64,000 bases of DNA from CAVQJU01 sp963754955. Lineage in GTDB: Bacteria > Acidobacteriota > Vicinamibacteria > Vicinamibacterales > CAVVIG01. The position numbers and the translations under genes are program-made. The notes below the pieces were generated by a model. It was not told the DNA's origin, made no database searches, and saw only the letters and a program-made list of their open reading frames with translations. The DNA lies in contig CAVWHY010000009.1 of assembly GCA_963754955.1 (NCBI GenBank), forward strand, positions 1 through 64,000, given 5' to 3'. Shown here one piece after another: positions 1 to 7,940 of this stretch; the first letter of the stretch is position 1; every line of letters starts with the position of its first letter.

Positions 1-620
1 CGCACCAGCCGCCGCAGCCCCGTTCCCTCGCTGCCCACCACCAACGCCGTCGGCAGCGTGTAATCGATCTCATCGTAGCGCGTCGGGCCGTCCCCGGCCA
101 ACCCGATTGTCCACACGCCGGCTTCTTTCAGTGTCTCGAGCGACCGCGCGATGTTTACTACCTCCGCGACGCGCACATGCGAGACAGCGCCCGCCGATGC
201 CTTCGCCGCCGCGCCCCCGAGCGGCGCGGCTCGACGCGACTGCCGCACGACGCCGTCGGCGCCCGCCGCATCCACCGTCCGCAGTATCGCGCCCAGGTTG
301 TGCGGATCCTCGATGCCATCGAGCACGACGACCAGCGGCGCCACGGCCGCGCCGGCGATGAGATCCTCCAGATCCATGACACCCGGCCCGGCGCCTGTGG
401 CATCCCCCACGTCAGCCACAACGCCCTGGTGCCGGCTCGCCGGTCCACCGGCCGCTCGCTCCACTTCGTCCGCGGCCACACGCCGCACGGGCACCCCCTG
501 CTCCGCCGCGAGTTGTTCAATCTGCCGGACACGGTTGTCCGCACGGGGCGACACCCGCAGCGCCGTCACGCGGCGCGCGCGCAGCGCCTCGAGAACAGGG
601 TTGATGCCGTAGATCACCAT
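1..620 (-). CDS. rlmB: 23S rRNA 2'-O-methyltransferase RlmB (TrmH/SpoU family), C-terminus cut by window edge
   Basis: I translated the minus strand from an ATG at 620; the frame stays open to base 1, giving about 206 residues of a protein usually near 245. It starts MVIYGINPVLEALRAR, typical of the substrate-binding N-domain. The SpoU methyltransferase signatures follow: DGIEDPHNLGAILRT around residues 107-121, KASAGAVSHVRVAEVVNIAR, and VGSEGTGLRRLV near the edge. These form the knotted SAM-binding fold. RlmB methylates the ribose of G2251 in 23S rRNA, in the cytoplasm. The upstream gltX reading frame overlaps this start by about 100 nt. RlmB following GltX resembles the Bacillus gltX-rlmB neighbourhood. 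A paralogous SpoU methyltransferase with another target cannot be excluded. Confidence 0.85.
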   Translation of the reverse strand, partial: MVIYGINPVLEALRARRVTALRVSPRADNRVRQIEQLAAEQGVPVRRVAADEVERAAGGPASRHQGVVADVGDATGAGPGVMDLEDLIAGAAVAPLVVVLDGIEDPHNLGAILRTVDAAGADGVVRQSRRAAPLGGAAAKASAGAVSHVRVAEVVNIARSLETLKEAGVWTIGLAGDGPTRYDEIDYTLPTALVVGSEGTGLRRLV

Positions 621-2160
621 GTGGCTGTGGGTGGCTGGTGGCTGAGTGGCTCGAGAGGGCCGCGGCAAATGCCGCGGCACGCTCGCGGCATCCGACAATC
701 GCGGGGATACCGGCCTCGGCCGGCAACTCGGCGCCGCGATCGATGGCAGGCACCAGCAGGTCGAGCTCGGGTCCATCGGTGCGCCCGGTCACAATAATCC
801 GGATGGGATGAAAGAGCCCCTTCCCCTTCTGACCGGTTCTCGTCTTGACCTGTCCGGCCACCGCCCGAAACCGATCGCGATCGAGACGGGGCGCCGCCGA
901 CAGCTCCTCGGCAAACGCGAAGACGACGGCACGCGCGCCCGGCGCGTTCATTTCCTCGCGGATACCCGGGTCCTCGAGCGCTTTGACGACATCGGAGTCG
1001 AACAGCACCGCCAGCCGCGCCGGGATCTGATTGAGCCGGTCGACCGACGCCGTAGCCATCGTCATTGCGCTCGCGAGAAACTCGATGCCGCCGCCGGCCG
1101 GCGCCATGGGCACGCCGGCCTCGACGAAATAGGGGACGGCCAGCCGCGCGATGCGCAGGGCGTCGGCCACCTTGAGGTAGTGCCGGTTGACCCAGGCCAG
1201 TTTTTCCTCGTCGAACACGCCGGCGCTGTGGCCCACGGCGTCGAGGGAAAACCGGCGCGCCAGGTCGTCGATTGACACCAGTTCGTCGGCGTCGCTCGAT
1301 GCAGCGCCGTGGCGGGGCGACCAGCCGATGAGCGCCAGGTAGTTGACCAGCGCCTCCGGCAAGTAGCCTTTCGCCCGGAACTCCGCCACCGACGTCGCGC
1401 CGTGCCGCTTCGAGAGCGGACTATGGTCAGGTCCCATCACGAGGGCGAGGTGCGCGAATGCCGGCGGCGTGAAGCCCATCGCCTCGTACAACAACAGCTG
1501 CCGCGGCGTGTTCGAAATGTGATCCTCGCCCCGGACCACGTGGGTGATCTCCATCAGCGCATCATCAACCACAACCGCGAAGTTGTACGCGGGGTGACCG
1601 TCGGCGCGAACGATGACGGGGTCGCCGATCACGTCTCCGGAAAACCGGACGTCTCCCCGTACGAGGTCGGTAAAGACAATGTCGCGGCGGTCCGGAACGC
1701 GGAACCGGATGGCCGGCCGCTCGCCGGCGGCGATGCGGGCATTGGCCTGCTCGACGGAAAGGCTGCGGCAGGTGCCGGGATACATCGACGGGCGTCCGGC
1801 GGCGACGGCCGCCTGCCGGTTGGCCTCGAGTTGCGCTACGGAGCAGAAGCAGTAGTACGCGGCCTCCGCCGTGAGCAGTTCCTGCGCGTACGACGTGAAC
1901 AGATGAAGGCGCTCCGATTGCCGGTACGGACCGCACGGGCCGCCGGTGTCGGGGCCCTCGTCCCAGTCGAGGCCGAGCCATCGCAGGTCGCGCAGGATGG
2001 CATCCTCGGACTCCCGCGTCGAGCGCTCGACGTCGGTGTCCTCGATGCGCAGGACGAACGTCCCGCCGGATCCGCGCGCGAGCAGCCAGTTGAACAACGC
2101 GGTTCTCGCGTTGCCGACGTGGAGCTGACCGGTCGGGCTTGGTGCAAAACGGAGGCGCAT
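517..2160 (-). CDS. gltX: glutamyl-tRNA synthetase
   Basis: Class I aminoacyl-tRNA synthetase that charges tRNA-Glu (possibly also tRNA-Gln). The nucleotide-binding HIGH-type motif lies in FAPSPTGQLHVGNA (residues 5-18) and the KMSKS equivalent in PLSKRHGATS (near residue 255). The C-terminal anticodon-binding part contains RTGQKGKGLFHPIR. I take the start at 2160 (MRLRFAPSP) because upstream codons come from a heptamer repeat. Recognisable homology ends near AIVGCRERAAAF (about base 680). The frame then runs about 45 codons through a GTGGCTG repeat and into rlmB before stopping at 517, so the true C-terminus is doubtful: either a lost stop or an indel. It follows ispDF closely in a probable operon. 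Confidence 0.93.
   Translation of the reverse strand: MRLRFAPSPTGQLHVGNARTALFNWLLARGSGGTFVLRIEDTDVERSTRESEDAILRDLRWLGLDWDEGPDTGGPCGPYRQSERLHLFTSYAQELLTAEAAYYCFCSVAQLEANRQAAVAAGRPSMYPGTCRSLSVEQANARIAAGERPAIRFRVPDRRDIVFTDLVRGDVRFSGDVIGDPVIVRADGHPAYNFAVVVDDALMEITHVVRGEDHISNTPRQLLLYEAMGFTPPAFAHLALVMGPDHSPLSKRHGATSVAEFRAKGYLPEALVNYLALIGWSPRHGAASSDADELVSIDDLARRFSLDAVGHSAGVFDEEKLAWVNRHYLKVADALRIARLAVPYFVEAGVPMAPAGGGIEFLASAMTMATASVDRLNQIPARLAVLFDSDVVKALEDPGIREEMNAPGARAVVFAFAEELSAAPRLDRDRFRAVAGQVKTRTGQKGKGLFHPIRIIVTGRTDGPELDLLVPAIDRGAELPAEAGIPAIVGCRERAAAFAAALSSHSATSHPQPHGDLRHQPCSRGAARAPRDGAAGVAPCGQPCPAD
621..652. repeat. short-period repeat (GTGGCTG unit) at the gltX/rlmB junction
   Basis: Four imperfect copies of GTGGCTG lie directly upstream of the rlmB ATG and inside the tail of the gltX reading frame. 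The gltX frame stays open through it, which may be why gltX has no stop near its expected end. Confidence 0.6.
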
Positions 2161-2167
2161 TGGAGAA

Positions 2168-2200
2168 GGTTCAGGGTTCAAGGTTCAGGGTTCAGGTTCA
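2168..2200 (-). repeat. heptamer repeat (TGAACCY on the minus strand) between ispDF and gltX
   Basis: Four to five 7-bp units reading TGAACC(C/T) on the coding strand. The last residues of IspDF (NLNPEP) and its TGA stop are encoded inside the repeat. Seven is not a multiple of three, so consecutive units place TGA in each reading frame. The same unit occurs at 3353-3399 and 19578-19619. Confidence 0.85.
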
Positions 2201-3338
2201 ACAGCGCGACGGCGTGAGCGGCGATGGCCTCCCCGCGGCCAAGCTCTCCGACGCCCTCGTTCGTCTTGCCCTTGACGCTGACGCGATCCGCGGACACGCC
2301 AAGTGCCTCGGCAAGATTCGCGCGCATCGCGTCGACGTGCGGGGCGAGCTTCGGCCGCTCCGCGATCACCGTTGCGTCCACGTTTCCAACCGCGAGCCCC
2401 ATCCCGCGCACGACGGCCGCCGCGCGCCGCAGCAGGTCGATGCTCGAGGCGCCCTGCCACTGCGGATCGGTGTTCGGGAAATGCCGGCCGATGTCGCCCG
2501 CCGCGGCCGCGCCCAGGATCGCGTCCGTCACGGCGTGGCAGACCGCGTCGGCGTCCGAGTAGCCGGCCAGCCCGCGGTCGAATGGAATCGTCACGCCGCC
2601 GAGAATCAGCAGGCGGCCCTCGACCAGCCGGTGCAGGTCGTAACCGGTCCCCACCCGGGTCGCGGCGGCGGGAGCGCCGCCGGCGCGGTTGATTGCTTCA
2701 GCCATCACCAGGTCCTCCGCGGTCGTAATCTTGATATTCGCAGCCTCGCCTTCGACGATGCGGACCGTGTGGCCGGCCTGCTCGGCAAGCGACGCTTCGT
2801 CGGTCGCGTCGCCCGACAGCGCGAGCGCATCGCTCAGGACCTGGCGCCGGAACGCCTGCGGCGTTTGCGCGAGGAAGATGGTCCGCCGGTCGAGCGTCGC
2901 GCGCACGACGGATCCATCGACCTGCTTGACGGTATCGCGCGCCGCAACGGCCGCCAGCGCCGCGCCAGACTCTGCGGCCGCTGCAATGGTTCTGGCGATC
3001 AGATCCGCGCTCGCGAACGGCCGGGCCGCGTCATGCACGACGATCACGTCGGTGCGCGCCGGGACGGCCCTGAATGCGGCCGCCACCGAGTCCTGCCGCC
3101 GCGCGCCGCCGGCGACCACGCGAAGCGGTTTGGCGGTGCCGGTCAGATACGCGGGAGGCGCCCCGGCCAGGTCCGCCGGCAGGGCCACCACGAGATCGTC
3201 CACGGCCGCATGTGTCAGAAACGCGCGAACACTTCGTTCGAGGATCGTCTGTCCGGCGATAGACAGGAACTGCTTGGGCTGCCCCGCCCCCAGCCGCTCG
3301 CCGCGTCCCCCCGCCGCGATGATCGCGGTCACGTACAT
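2178..3338 (-). CDS. ispDF: bifunctional IspD-IspF: MEP cytidylyltransferase / MEcPP synthase
   Basis: A 386-residue fusion of two steps of the non-mevalonate isoprenoid pathway. Residues 1 to about 225 are IspD: the CTP-binding loop AAGGRGERLGAGQPKQF and the VIVHDAARPF motif convert MEP plus CTP to CDP-ME. Residues from about 230 are IspF: GTGYDLHRL, GYSDADAVCHA and KGKTNEGVGELGRGEAI supply the metal-binding and catalytic residues for cyclisation to MEcPP. The step between them, IspE, is encoded at 14583-15487. Bifunctional IspDF is known from alpha- and epsilonproteobacteria and some other lineages. The start is an ATG 14 bp downstream of a heptamer repeat. The last six residues and stop come from another copy of that repeat. 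Confidence 0.95.
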   Translation of the reverse strand: MYVTAIIAAGGRGERLGAGQPKQFLSIAGQTILERSVRAFLTHAAVDDLVVALPADLAGAPPAYLTGTAKPLRVVAGGARRQDSVAAAFRAVPARTDVIVVHDAARPFASADLIARTIAAAAESGAALAAVAARDTVKQVDGSVVRATLDRRTIFLAQTPQAFRRQVLSDALALSGDATDEASLAEQAGHTVRIVEGEAANIKITTAEDLVMAEAINRAGGAPAAATRVGTGYDLHRLVEGRLLILGGVTIPFDRGLAGYSDADAVCHAVTDAILGAAAAGDIGRHFPNTDPQWQGASSIDLLRRAAAVVRGMGLAVGNVDATVIAERPKLAPHVDAMRANLAEALGVSADRVSVKGKTNEGVGELGRGEAIAAHAVALLNLNPEP

Positions 3339-3352
3339 CCAGGGATTATAGA

Positions 3353-3399
3353 GGGTTCAGGGTTCAGGGTTCAGGGTTCAAGGTTCAAGGTTCGGGTTC
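3353..3399 (-). repeat. heptamer repeat (TGAACCY on the minus strand) between the AlkZ-like gene and ispDF
   Basis: About six 7-bp units fill the whole 39-bp spacer and run into the 3' end of the upstream minus-strand gene. That gene's last residues (NPNLEP) and TGA stop come from the repeat. Orientation relative to the upstream gene is the same as at 2168-2200. Confidence 0.85.
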
Positions 3400-4505
3400 T
3401 CCGTGAACAGCACGTCGCAGCGGGCGCCGACAAACTGCGCGAGCGCGGCGGCTTCCGCATGGATGCCGTCGCGAACGCGTTTATCCAGAGGCATGAATGG
3501 GCGGACATCAACCGTAAAGGTCTTCGCCCGCTGCACCAGAAACCACACGGCGACGATCCGGCCCGCGACGATGACGACGGGAGAGAGCCAGCCCTGATTC
3601 CGATAGACGCGCTTGTAGAACCTGGGCTCGACCAGGTGGTGCTTCGTGGCGTGCGCGAGCAGAAACGTGTCGAAGGCCGGCAGCAGCCGCGGCCGGCGAT
3701 CGATGACGGCGCCGGCGAGGGCATCGCGGTCGCGGCGCAGGATGAACGACTGCTCACCGTCAACGCTGACGGGTTCCACGAGGCCGGCCAGCCGCTCGAA
3801 CACGGCCTTCGTCTCGCTCGTGTTCAGCCCTGCCCACTTCGAGAAATCGCGGTGCGTCGCCGGGCCGAACGCCTTCAGAAAACGCGTCGCAAGCTCGACG
3901 CGCGCCTCGCCGGCGTCGACGGCCTTCCCGGCGGGCAGCCACTGATCCACTCGTACGAACGTGGCCTGGGCGCCGCGCGGCGGGCCGTAGCAGATCAAGC
4001 CTTCGACAATCGCGGGGCGCATGGCGCTCCAGGCGTATTTGAGCCAGACGCGCATGCCGCGCGCGGCCCGGGCCTTCGCGCGGACCAGCAGGTCCTGCTG
4101 CGTCCTGGGGCCGTCGGCGAGCGCGTCCATCACGACGGCAATCATGGTGTCCACATGTTTGGGGCCGGCGCCGATCCGTTTCAGCGTGCGGTGCACGCTC
4201 GCCATGGACGAGGCCTTCATCGCAGCGATGTACATGTGGAAGTCGTTCGCCGGAAGCAGGTGCAGGGTCATCCGCATGCTCGTTGTCTTGACGAGCTCGC
4301 GCCGCCTCCAGAGCGCTGCCTGAACGTCCTCCCGGCTGGTCGATCGGCGTCTGGTCCACAACGAGAGCTCGGCGGACGACATCACCTGCGCCTGAATGCC
4401 GCCCACGTCCCGGCATACCGAAGCCAGTGTCGACCCGACGGTGTTCACCAGGTGATGCCGCTCCATCCGAAACGCCGCCACTTGCTCGCCTGTGATGGAT
4501 CGCAT
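3378..4505 (-). CDS. winged-helix DNA glycosylase of the AlkZ/AlkX (HTH_42) superfamily
   Basis: A 375-residue protein resembling the winged-helix family that includes Streptomyces AlkZ and E. coli AlkX (YcaQ), which remove alkylated bases and unhook interstrand crosslinks. The catalytic Q-hydrophobic-Q motif is visible as GGIQAQVMSS (near residue 38), followed by SLWTRR and a long helical stretch. The middle AFGPATHRDFSKWAG is typical of the second winged helix, and PRLLPAFDTFLLAH of the beta-barrel part. Substrate specificity cannot be read from sequence; many members carry no tested function. The gene lies 13 bp from plsC on the same strand. Its last residues and stop come from a heptamer repeat. 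Confidence 0.75.
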   Translation of the reverse strand: MRSITGEQVAAFRMERHHLVNTVGSTLASVCRDVGGIQAQVMSSAELSLWTRRRSTSREDVQAALWRRRELVKTTSMRMTLHLLPANDFHMYIAAMKASSMASVHRTLKRIGAGPKHVDTMIAVVMDALADGPRTQQDLLVRAKARAARGMRVWLKYAWSAMRPAIVEGLICYGPPRGAQATFVRVDQWLPAGKAVDAGEARVELATRFLKAFGPATHRDFSKWAGLNTSETKAVFERLAGLVEPVSVDGEQSFILRRDRDALAGAVIDRRPRLLPAFDTFLLAHATKHHLVEPRFYKRVYRNQGWLSPVVIVAGRIVAVWFLVQRAKTFTVDVRPFMPLDKRVRDGIHAEAAALAQFVGARCDVLFTENPNLEP

Positions 4506-4518
4506 GTCGTGTCCGCCT

Positions 4519-5265
4519 CTAGTGGGCCCCGCTCGAGCGGCTAACGGCTGCCGCCACGATCCCGTGCACGCGCGCGGCGAGCTCCTTGGCGTCGTGAACC
4601 GTGGGGTCGGCGATGACCGGGGGCTGAATCGGGTCGTGGATGACGAGCGTCACCTTCGCGGGCTCCGTTCGCAGGCGGCCCTTGGGCATCACGCCGCGGG
4701 TTCCGATGATCGCGAGCGGTACGATCGGCAGGCCGGCCTGGATGGCCAGGAGAAAGCTGCCGGCCTTGAACCGCGCGACGCGACCGTCGCCGCTGCGCGT
4801 GCCTTCGGCGTACACGATGAGCGACAGCCCGTCGGACACGAGCGCGCGCCATCGCTTCAGGATTCCCGCGCGATCGGGATCGCGGCGATCGACGAACAGG
4901 TGGCCTCCCCGCTTCAGGTGCCAGCCGAGCACAGGGAAACGGGCGAGCGATTCCTTCGCGATGATGCGCAGCTGGTATGGCAGCGAGCTGAACACGACCG
5001 GTGTGTCGTAGTGGCTCTGATGATTCGCGACGAAGATGTACGTGGTGTCAGGCACCAGCCTGGAGAGGCCCTCGACCGTCACCTCGACGCCGGTCGTTTT
5101 CAGAATCAGCCAGGACCAGGCTCGCGCGCAGCCGTGCGCGAAGCGCCCGCGATGATCGACGAGGCTCGACGCGATCGAGGCGGCGCCGAGCACGATGGTG
5201 TAGACCGTGATGGCCGGAATCAGGTAGAGGACCGTCCGCCACCAGTGGTAAGGGGGGATGCGCAA
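4519..5265 (-). CDS. plsC: 1-acyl-sn-glycerol-3-phosphate acyltransferase
   Basis: A 248-residue PlsC-family acyltransferase that makes phosphatidic acid from lysophosphatidic acid at the inner membrane. An N-terminal hydrophobic helix (WWRTVLYLIPAITVYTIVLG) anchors it. The catalytic HX4D box is NHQSHYD (near residue 82), and the substrate-binding EGTRS box sits near residue 154, followed by KAGSFLLA and PIVPLAIIGT. It sits in a close same-strand run between the PIN/TRAM gene (13 bp gap) and the AlkZ-like gene. Acyl donor (acyl-CoA or acyl-ACP) is not predictable. Lyso-ornithine-lipid acyltransferases share the same motifs and are an alternative. Confidence 0.9.
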   Translation of the reverse strand: MRIPPYHWWRTVLYLIPAITVYTIVLGAASIASSLVDHRGRFAHGCARAWSWLILKTTGVEVTVEGLSRLVPDTTYIFVANHQSHYDTPVVFSSLPYQLRIIAKESLARFPVLGWHLKRGGHLFVDRRDPDRAGILKRWRALVSDGLSLIVYAEGTRSGDGRVARFKAGSFLLAIQAGLPIVPLAIIGTRGVMPKGRLRTEPAKVTLVIHDPIQPPVIADPTVHDAKELAARVHGIVAAAVSRSSGAH

Positions 5266-5278
5266 GCGTCGCGGTCCG

Positions 5279-6382
5279 TCAGGTCTGGGGCTGCGGAGCC
5301 GGCGACGTCCGGGCGTGGCGTCCGTTTTCCTCGCGCGTTTCCTGCGCGGTCGCCGCCGGAGCGGGCGCGCCGACGCCGGGATCGATGTGCCGGCCGAAGA
5401 TCATCTTCCCTGCCGTCGTCTGCAGCACGCTGGTGACGACGATGTCGATCGTCTTGCTGATCATCTTCCGGGCGTTGTCCACGACGACCATCGTGCCATC
5501 GTCGAGGTACGCGACGCCCTGGTTGTATTCCTTCCCTTCTTTCAGGATGAACACCTTCATGATCTCGCCGGGCAGGACCACCGGCTTGAGCGAATTGGCG
5601 AGATCGTTGACGTTCAGCACGTCGACACCGCGCAGCTGCGCGACCTTGTTCAGGTTGAAATCGTTGGTGACGATCTTGCCGCGAAGGGTGCGCGCCAGCT
5701 CGATCAGCTTCAGATCCACCTCGTGCACGCCGGGAAAATCGGCGTCGGAAATGGTGACGTCAATCCCCGACATCTTCTTGATCTTCTGCAGAATGTCGAG
5801 CCCGCGGCGGCCGCGATTTCGCTTGAGCGAGTCCGACGAGTCGGCAACAAGCTGAAGCTCCTTGAGCACGAACTGCGGGATGACGAGCGTGCCGTCGATG
5901 AACCCCGTTTCGCACACGTCGGCGATGCGGCCGTCGATGATGACGCTGGTGTCGAGAATCTTGTAGCGGCGCTCCGGGCCGGCGGCGCGAAACAGCCCTA
6001 CGAGACGGGCGGGCTCGAGCCATTCGCCGTGCCGCGCGCCGACCGTCAGGCCCAGGTAGGCCAGCCCGATCAGGAGAAACGTCTCCAGGAACGCGATGCG
6101 GCCGTCCGCGACGTTGGCCCAGAACAACCCGGCGGCCGCCACCCGTGCCACCAGCACGCCGATGCAGCAGCCGAGCAGCGCGCCGAGCACCCTCGTCATC
6201 GCCGCATCGCGCAGCTTCGCTTCGCCGAACGCAACAAGCCCGGCCAGGCCCAGCGCGAATGCGACGTTGGCCGCCATCCCGAACGGCAGCGGACGGAGCA
6301 TGGCCGCCGAGTACGCGAGGGTCGCCGCGAAGACCACCCGCGCGAGCGCAAACCACGCCATTTCCTGACGATACCACGGCAC
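5279..6382 (-). CDS. membrane-anchored PIN/TRAM domain protein (YacL-like)
   Basis: A 367-residue protein with about four hydrophobic segments in residues 1-115, then a PIN nuclease-fold domain starting near KILDTSVIIDGRIADV (about residue 143). Acidic PIN residues include LDTS, the KEL stretch and VTNDFNLNKVA. A TRAM RNA-binding domain follows (GVAYLDDGTMVVVDNARK). The order matches Bacillus YacL, a putative membrane ribonuclease or toxin-like PIN protein of unsettled function. Its place between radA and ispDF is conserved with Firmicutes, although disA is absent here. The proline/alanine-rich C-terminal 30 residues look disordered. A 9-bp repeat array separates it from radA. Confidence 0.85.
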   Translation of the reverse strand: MPWYRQEMAWFALARVVFAATLAYSAAMLRPLPFGMAANVAFALGLAGLVAFGEAKLRDAAMTRVLGALLGCCIGVLVARVAAAGLFWANVADGRIAFLETFLLIGLAYLGLTVGARHGEWLEPARLVGLFRAAGPERRYKILDTSVIIDGRIADVCETGFIDGTLVIPQFVLKELQLVADSSDSLKRNRGRRGLDILQKIKKMSGIDVTISDADFPGVHEVDLKLIELARTLRGKIVTNDFNLNKVAQLRGVDVLNVNDLANSLKPVVLPGEIMKVFILKEGKEYNQGVAYLDDGTMVVVDNARKMISKTIDIVVTSVLQTTAGKMIFGRHIDPGVGAPAPAATAQETREENGRHARTSPAPQPQT

Positions 6383-6388
6383 GACTCT

Positions 6389-6553
6389 TAGAGGTCCAAG
6401 GGGTCCGAAGGGTCCGAGAGGTCCGAGAGGTCCGAGAGGTCCGAGGGGTCCCAGAGGTCCGAGTGGTCCGAGTGGTCCGAGTGGTCCGGCAGCGGGACCT
6501 CTTGGACCTGAGACCCGTCGGTCCCATTGGACCTGGCGGACCTCTTGGACCTT
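6389..6553. repeat. 9-bp tandem repeat (GGTCCGAGA) in two inverted arms between radA and the PIN/TRAM gene
   Basis: The left arm (6390-6489) holds about eleven imperfect 9-bp units of GGTCCGAGA or GGTCCGAGT. The right arm (6495-6552) holds diverged units in inverse orientation (GGACCTCTT). The arms could fold into a long imperfect hairpin closing at AGAGGTCCAAG and its partner near 6540-6552. The array fills almost the entire 172-bp spacer. The same 9-mer occurs in frame inside nuoL at 39881-39934. Confidence 0.9.
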
Positions 6554-6554
6554 T

Positions 6555-7937
6555 TTATTGTGCGAGCAGTTCGTGGAGCGCTTCGCCGACGGTACGGACG
6601 CCGACGAGCTCGCAGTCGCCGGCAGCCTTCCGATCCGACGGATCGATGTTGGCCTCGGGCATGATGCAGCGGCGGAAACCCATCTGCGCGGCTTCGCGCA
6701 CGCGCAGCGCCGCCTGCGTGATCCCGCGAATCTCCCCCGCCAGGCCGACCTCGCCGAACATCGCGGTGGTCGGCGGAATGACCCGATTGCGTACCGACGA
6801 CGCGATCGCGGCCATCACGCCCAGGTCGGACGCCGGTTCGTCCACTGTCATGCCTCCGGCGATGTTCACAAACACATCGTCGCCGACGAGATTCAGGCCC
6901 GCGCGCTTTTCGAGCACCGCGAGCAGCAGCGAGAGCCGCTGCTGGTCGATGCCGCTCGCCATGCGGCGCGCGCTCCCGTAGCTGCTGGTGCTGACGAGCG
7001 CCTGGACTTCGACGAGGATGGGGCGCGATCCCTCGACCGAGCACAGCACTGCCGACCCCGGGGCATTCGATGGCCGCTCGGCCAGGAACAGCTTGGACGG
7101 GTTGGGCACGGGCCGCAATCCGCTGGACGTCATCTCGAAGACTCCGAGCTCGCTGACGGCGCCGAACCGGTTCTTCACCGCGCGGACGACGCGGTGCGAG
7201 TGGTGGCGTTCGCCTTCGAAGTAGAGGACCGAGTCCACGACGTGCTCGAGGGCCTTGGGGCCCGCGAGGCTGCCGTCCTTGGTGACGTGGCCGACCAGGA
7301 ACGTCGGAATGTTCTGGCCCTTCGCGGCGAACAGCAGCTGCGTCGCCGCTTCGCGGACCTGCCCGATGCTGCCCGGCGCGGACTGGAACTTGAGCGAGTA
7401 GACCGTCTGAATCGAGTCGACGATCACGAGCGCCGGCTTGATGCGGGCCAGCTCCTCGAGGATCCGCTCGAGGCACGTTTCCGCGAGCAGATAGAGCGGC
7501 GCCTCGCCGACCTCGAGCCGCTCACCCCGAGACTTGATCTGGTGTTCCGATTCCTCGCCGGAGCTGTACAGCACCGGCCCGATGGTGCGCGCCATGTTCG
7601 CGGCAGCCTGGAGCAGCAGCGTGGACTTGCCGATGCCCGGTTCGCCGCCGAGCAGGACGAGGGAGCCGGGGACCACGCCGCCACCGAGCACACGATCGAA
7701 CTCGTCGATGCCCGTCGAGAGCCGGGCGTGCTGTTCGATCTGGATGTCGCTATAGAGACGCGCGCCGGTCGAGGCGGCCAGCGCGTACCGATGTCCGGCC
7801 GCCGCCGGCGACAACGCCTCCTGCGGCCGTTCTTCGACGAGCGAGTTCCACGCCCCGCAATCGGCGCATCGCCCGAGCCATTTCGGCGACTGCGAGCCGC
7901 ATTCCTGACAGACGAAGACGGTCTTCGGTGGTTTCAT
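6555..7937 (-). CDS. radA: DNA repair protein RadA (branch-migration ATPase)
   Basis: A 460-residue RadA/Sms protein that extends D-loops during recombination. I start at 7937 (MKPPKTVFVC) because upstream codons come from a spacer repeat. A four-cysteine zinc finger, CQECGSQSPKWLGRCADC, is at residues 9-26. The Walker A box GGEPGIGKSTLLLQ is near residue 88. The RadA-specific KNRFG motif appears in AVKNRFGAVSELG. The C-terminal third is the Lon-protease-like domain (GGMTVDEPASDLGVMAAIASS). It stops with TAA right before the 9-bp repeat array. Its gene neighbourhood (PIN/TRAM, ispDF, gltX, rlmB downstream) matches that of Bacillus radA. Confidence 0.96.
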   Translation of the reverse strand: MKPPKTVFVCQECGSQSPKWLGRCADCGAWNSLVEERPQEALSPAAAGHRYALAASTGARLYSDIQIEQHARLSTGIDEFDRVLGGGVVPGSLVLLGGEPGIGKSTLLLQAAANMARTIGPVLYSSGEESEHQIKSRGERLEVGEAPLYLLAETCLERILEELARIKPALVIVDSIQTVYSLKFQSAPGSIGQVREAATQLLFAAKGQNIPTFLVGHVTKDGSLAGPKALEHVVDSVLYFEGERHHSHRVVRAVKNRFGAVSELGVFEMTSSGLRPVPNPSKLFLAERPSNAPGSAVLCSVEGSRPILVEVQALVSTSSYGSARRMASGIDQQRLSLLLAVLEKRAGLNLVGDDVFVNIAGGMTVDEPASDLGVMAAIASSVRNRVIPPTTAMFGEVGLAGEIRGITQAALRVREAAQMGFRRCIMPEANIDPSDRKAAGDCELVGVRTVGEALHELLAQ

Positions 7938-7940
7938 GTG

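Noticed and set aside
3353..3399. Telomere-like or eukaryotic repeat contamination
   Set aside because: GGGTTCA arrays resemble telomere repeats superficially, but they are short, internal, flanked by bacterial genes and match gene orientation.
2139..4544. 801-codon plus-strand open frame
   Set aside because: It is antisense to ispDF and the AlkZ-like gene, is arginine/histidine-rich and spans spacer repeats; it is a GC-bias shadow.
6389..6553. CRISPR array
   Set aside because: Units are 7-9 bp without unique spacers, and no cas genes are present.
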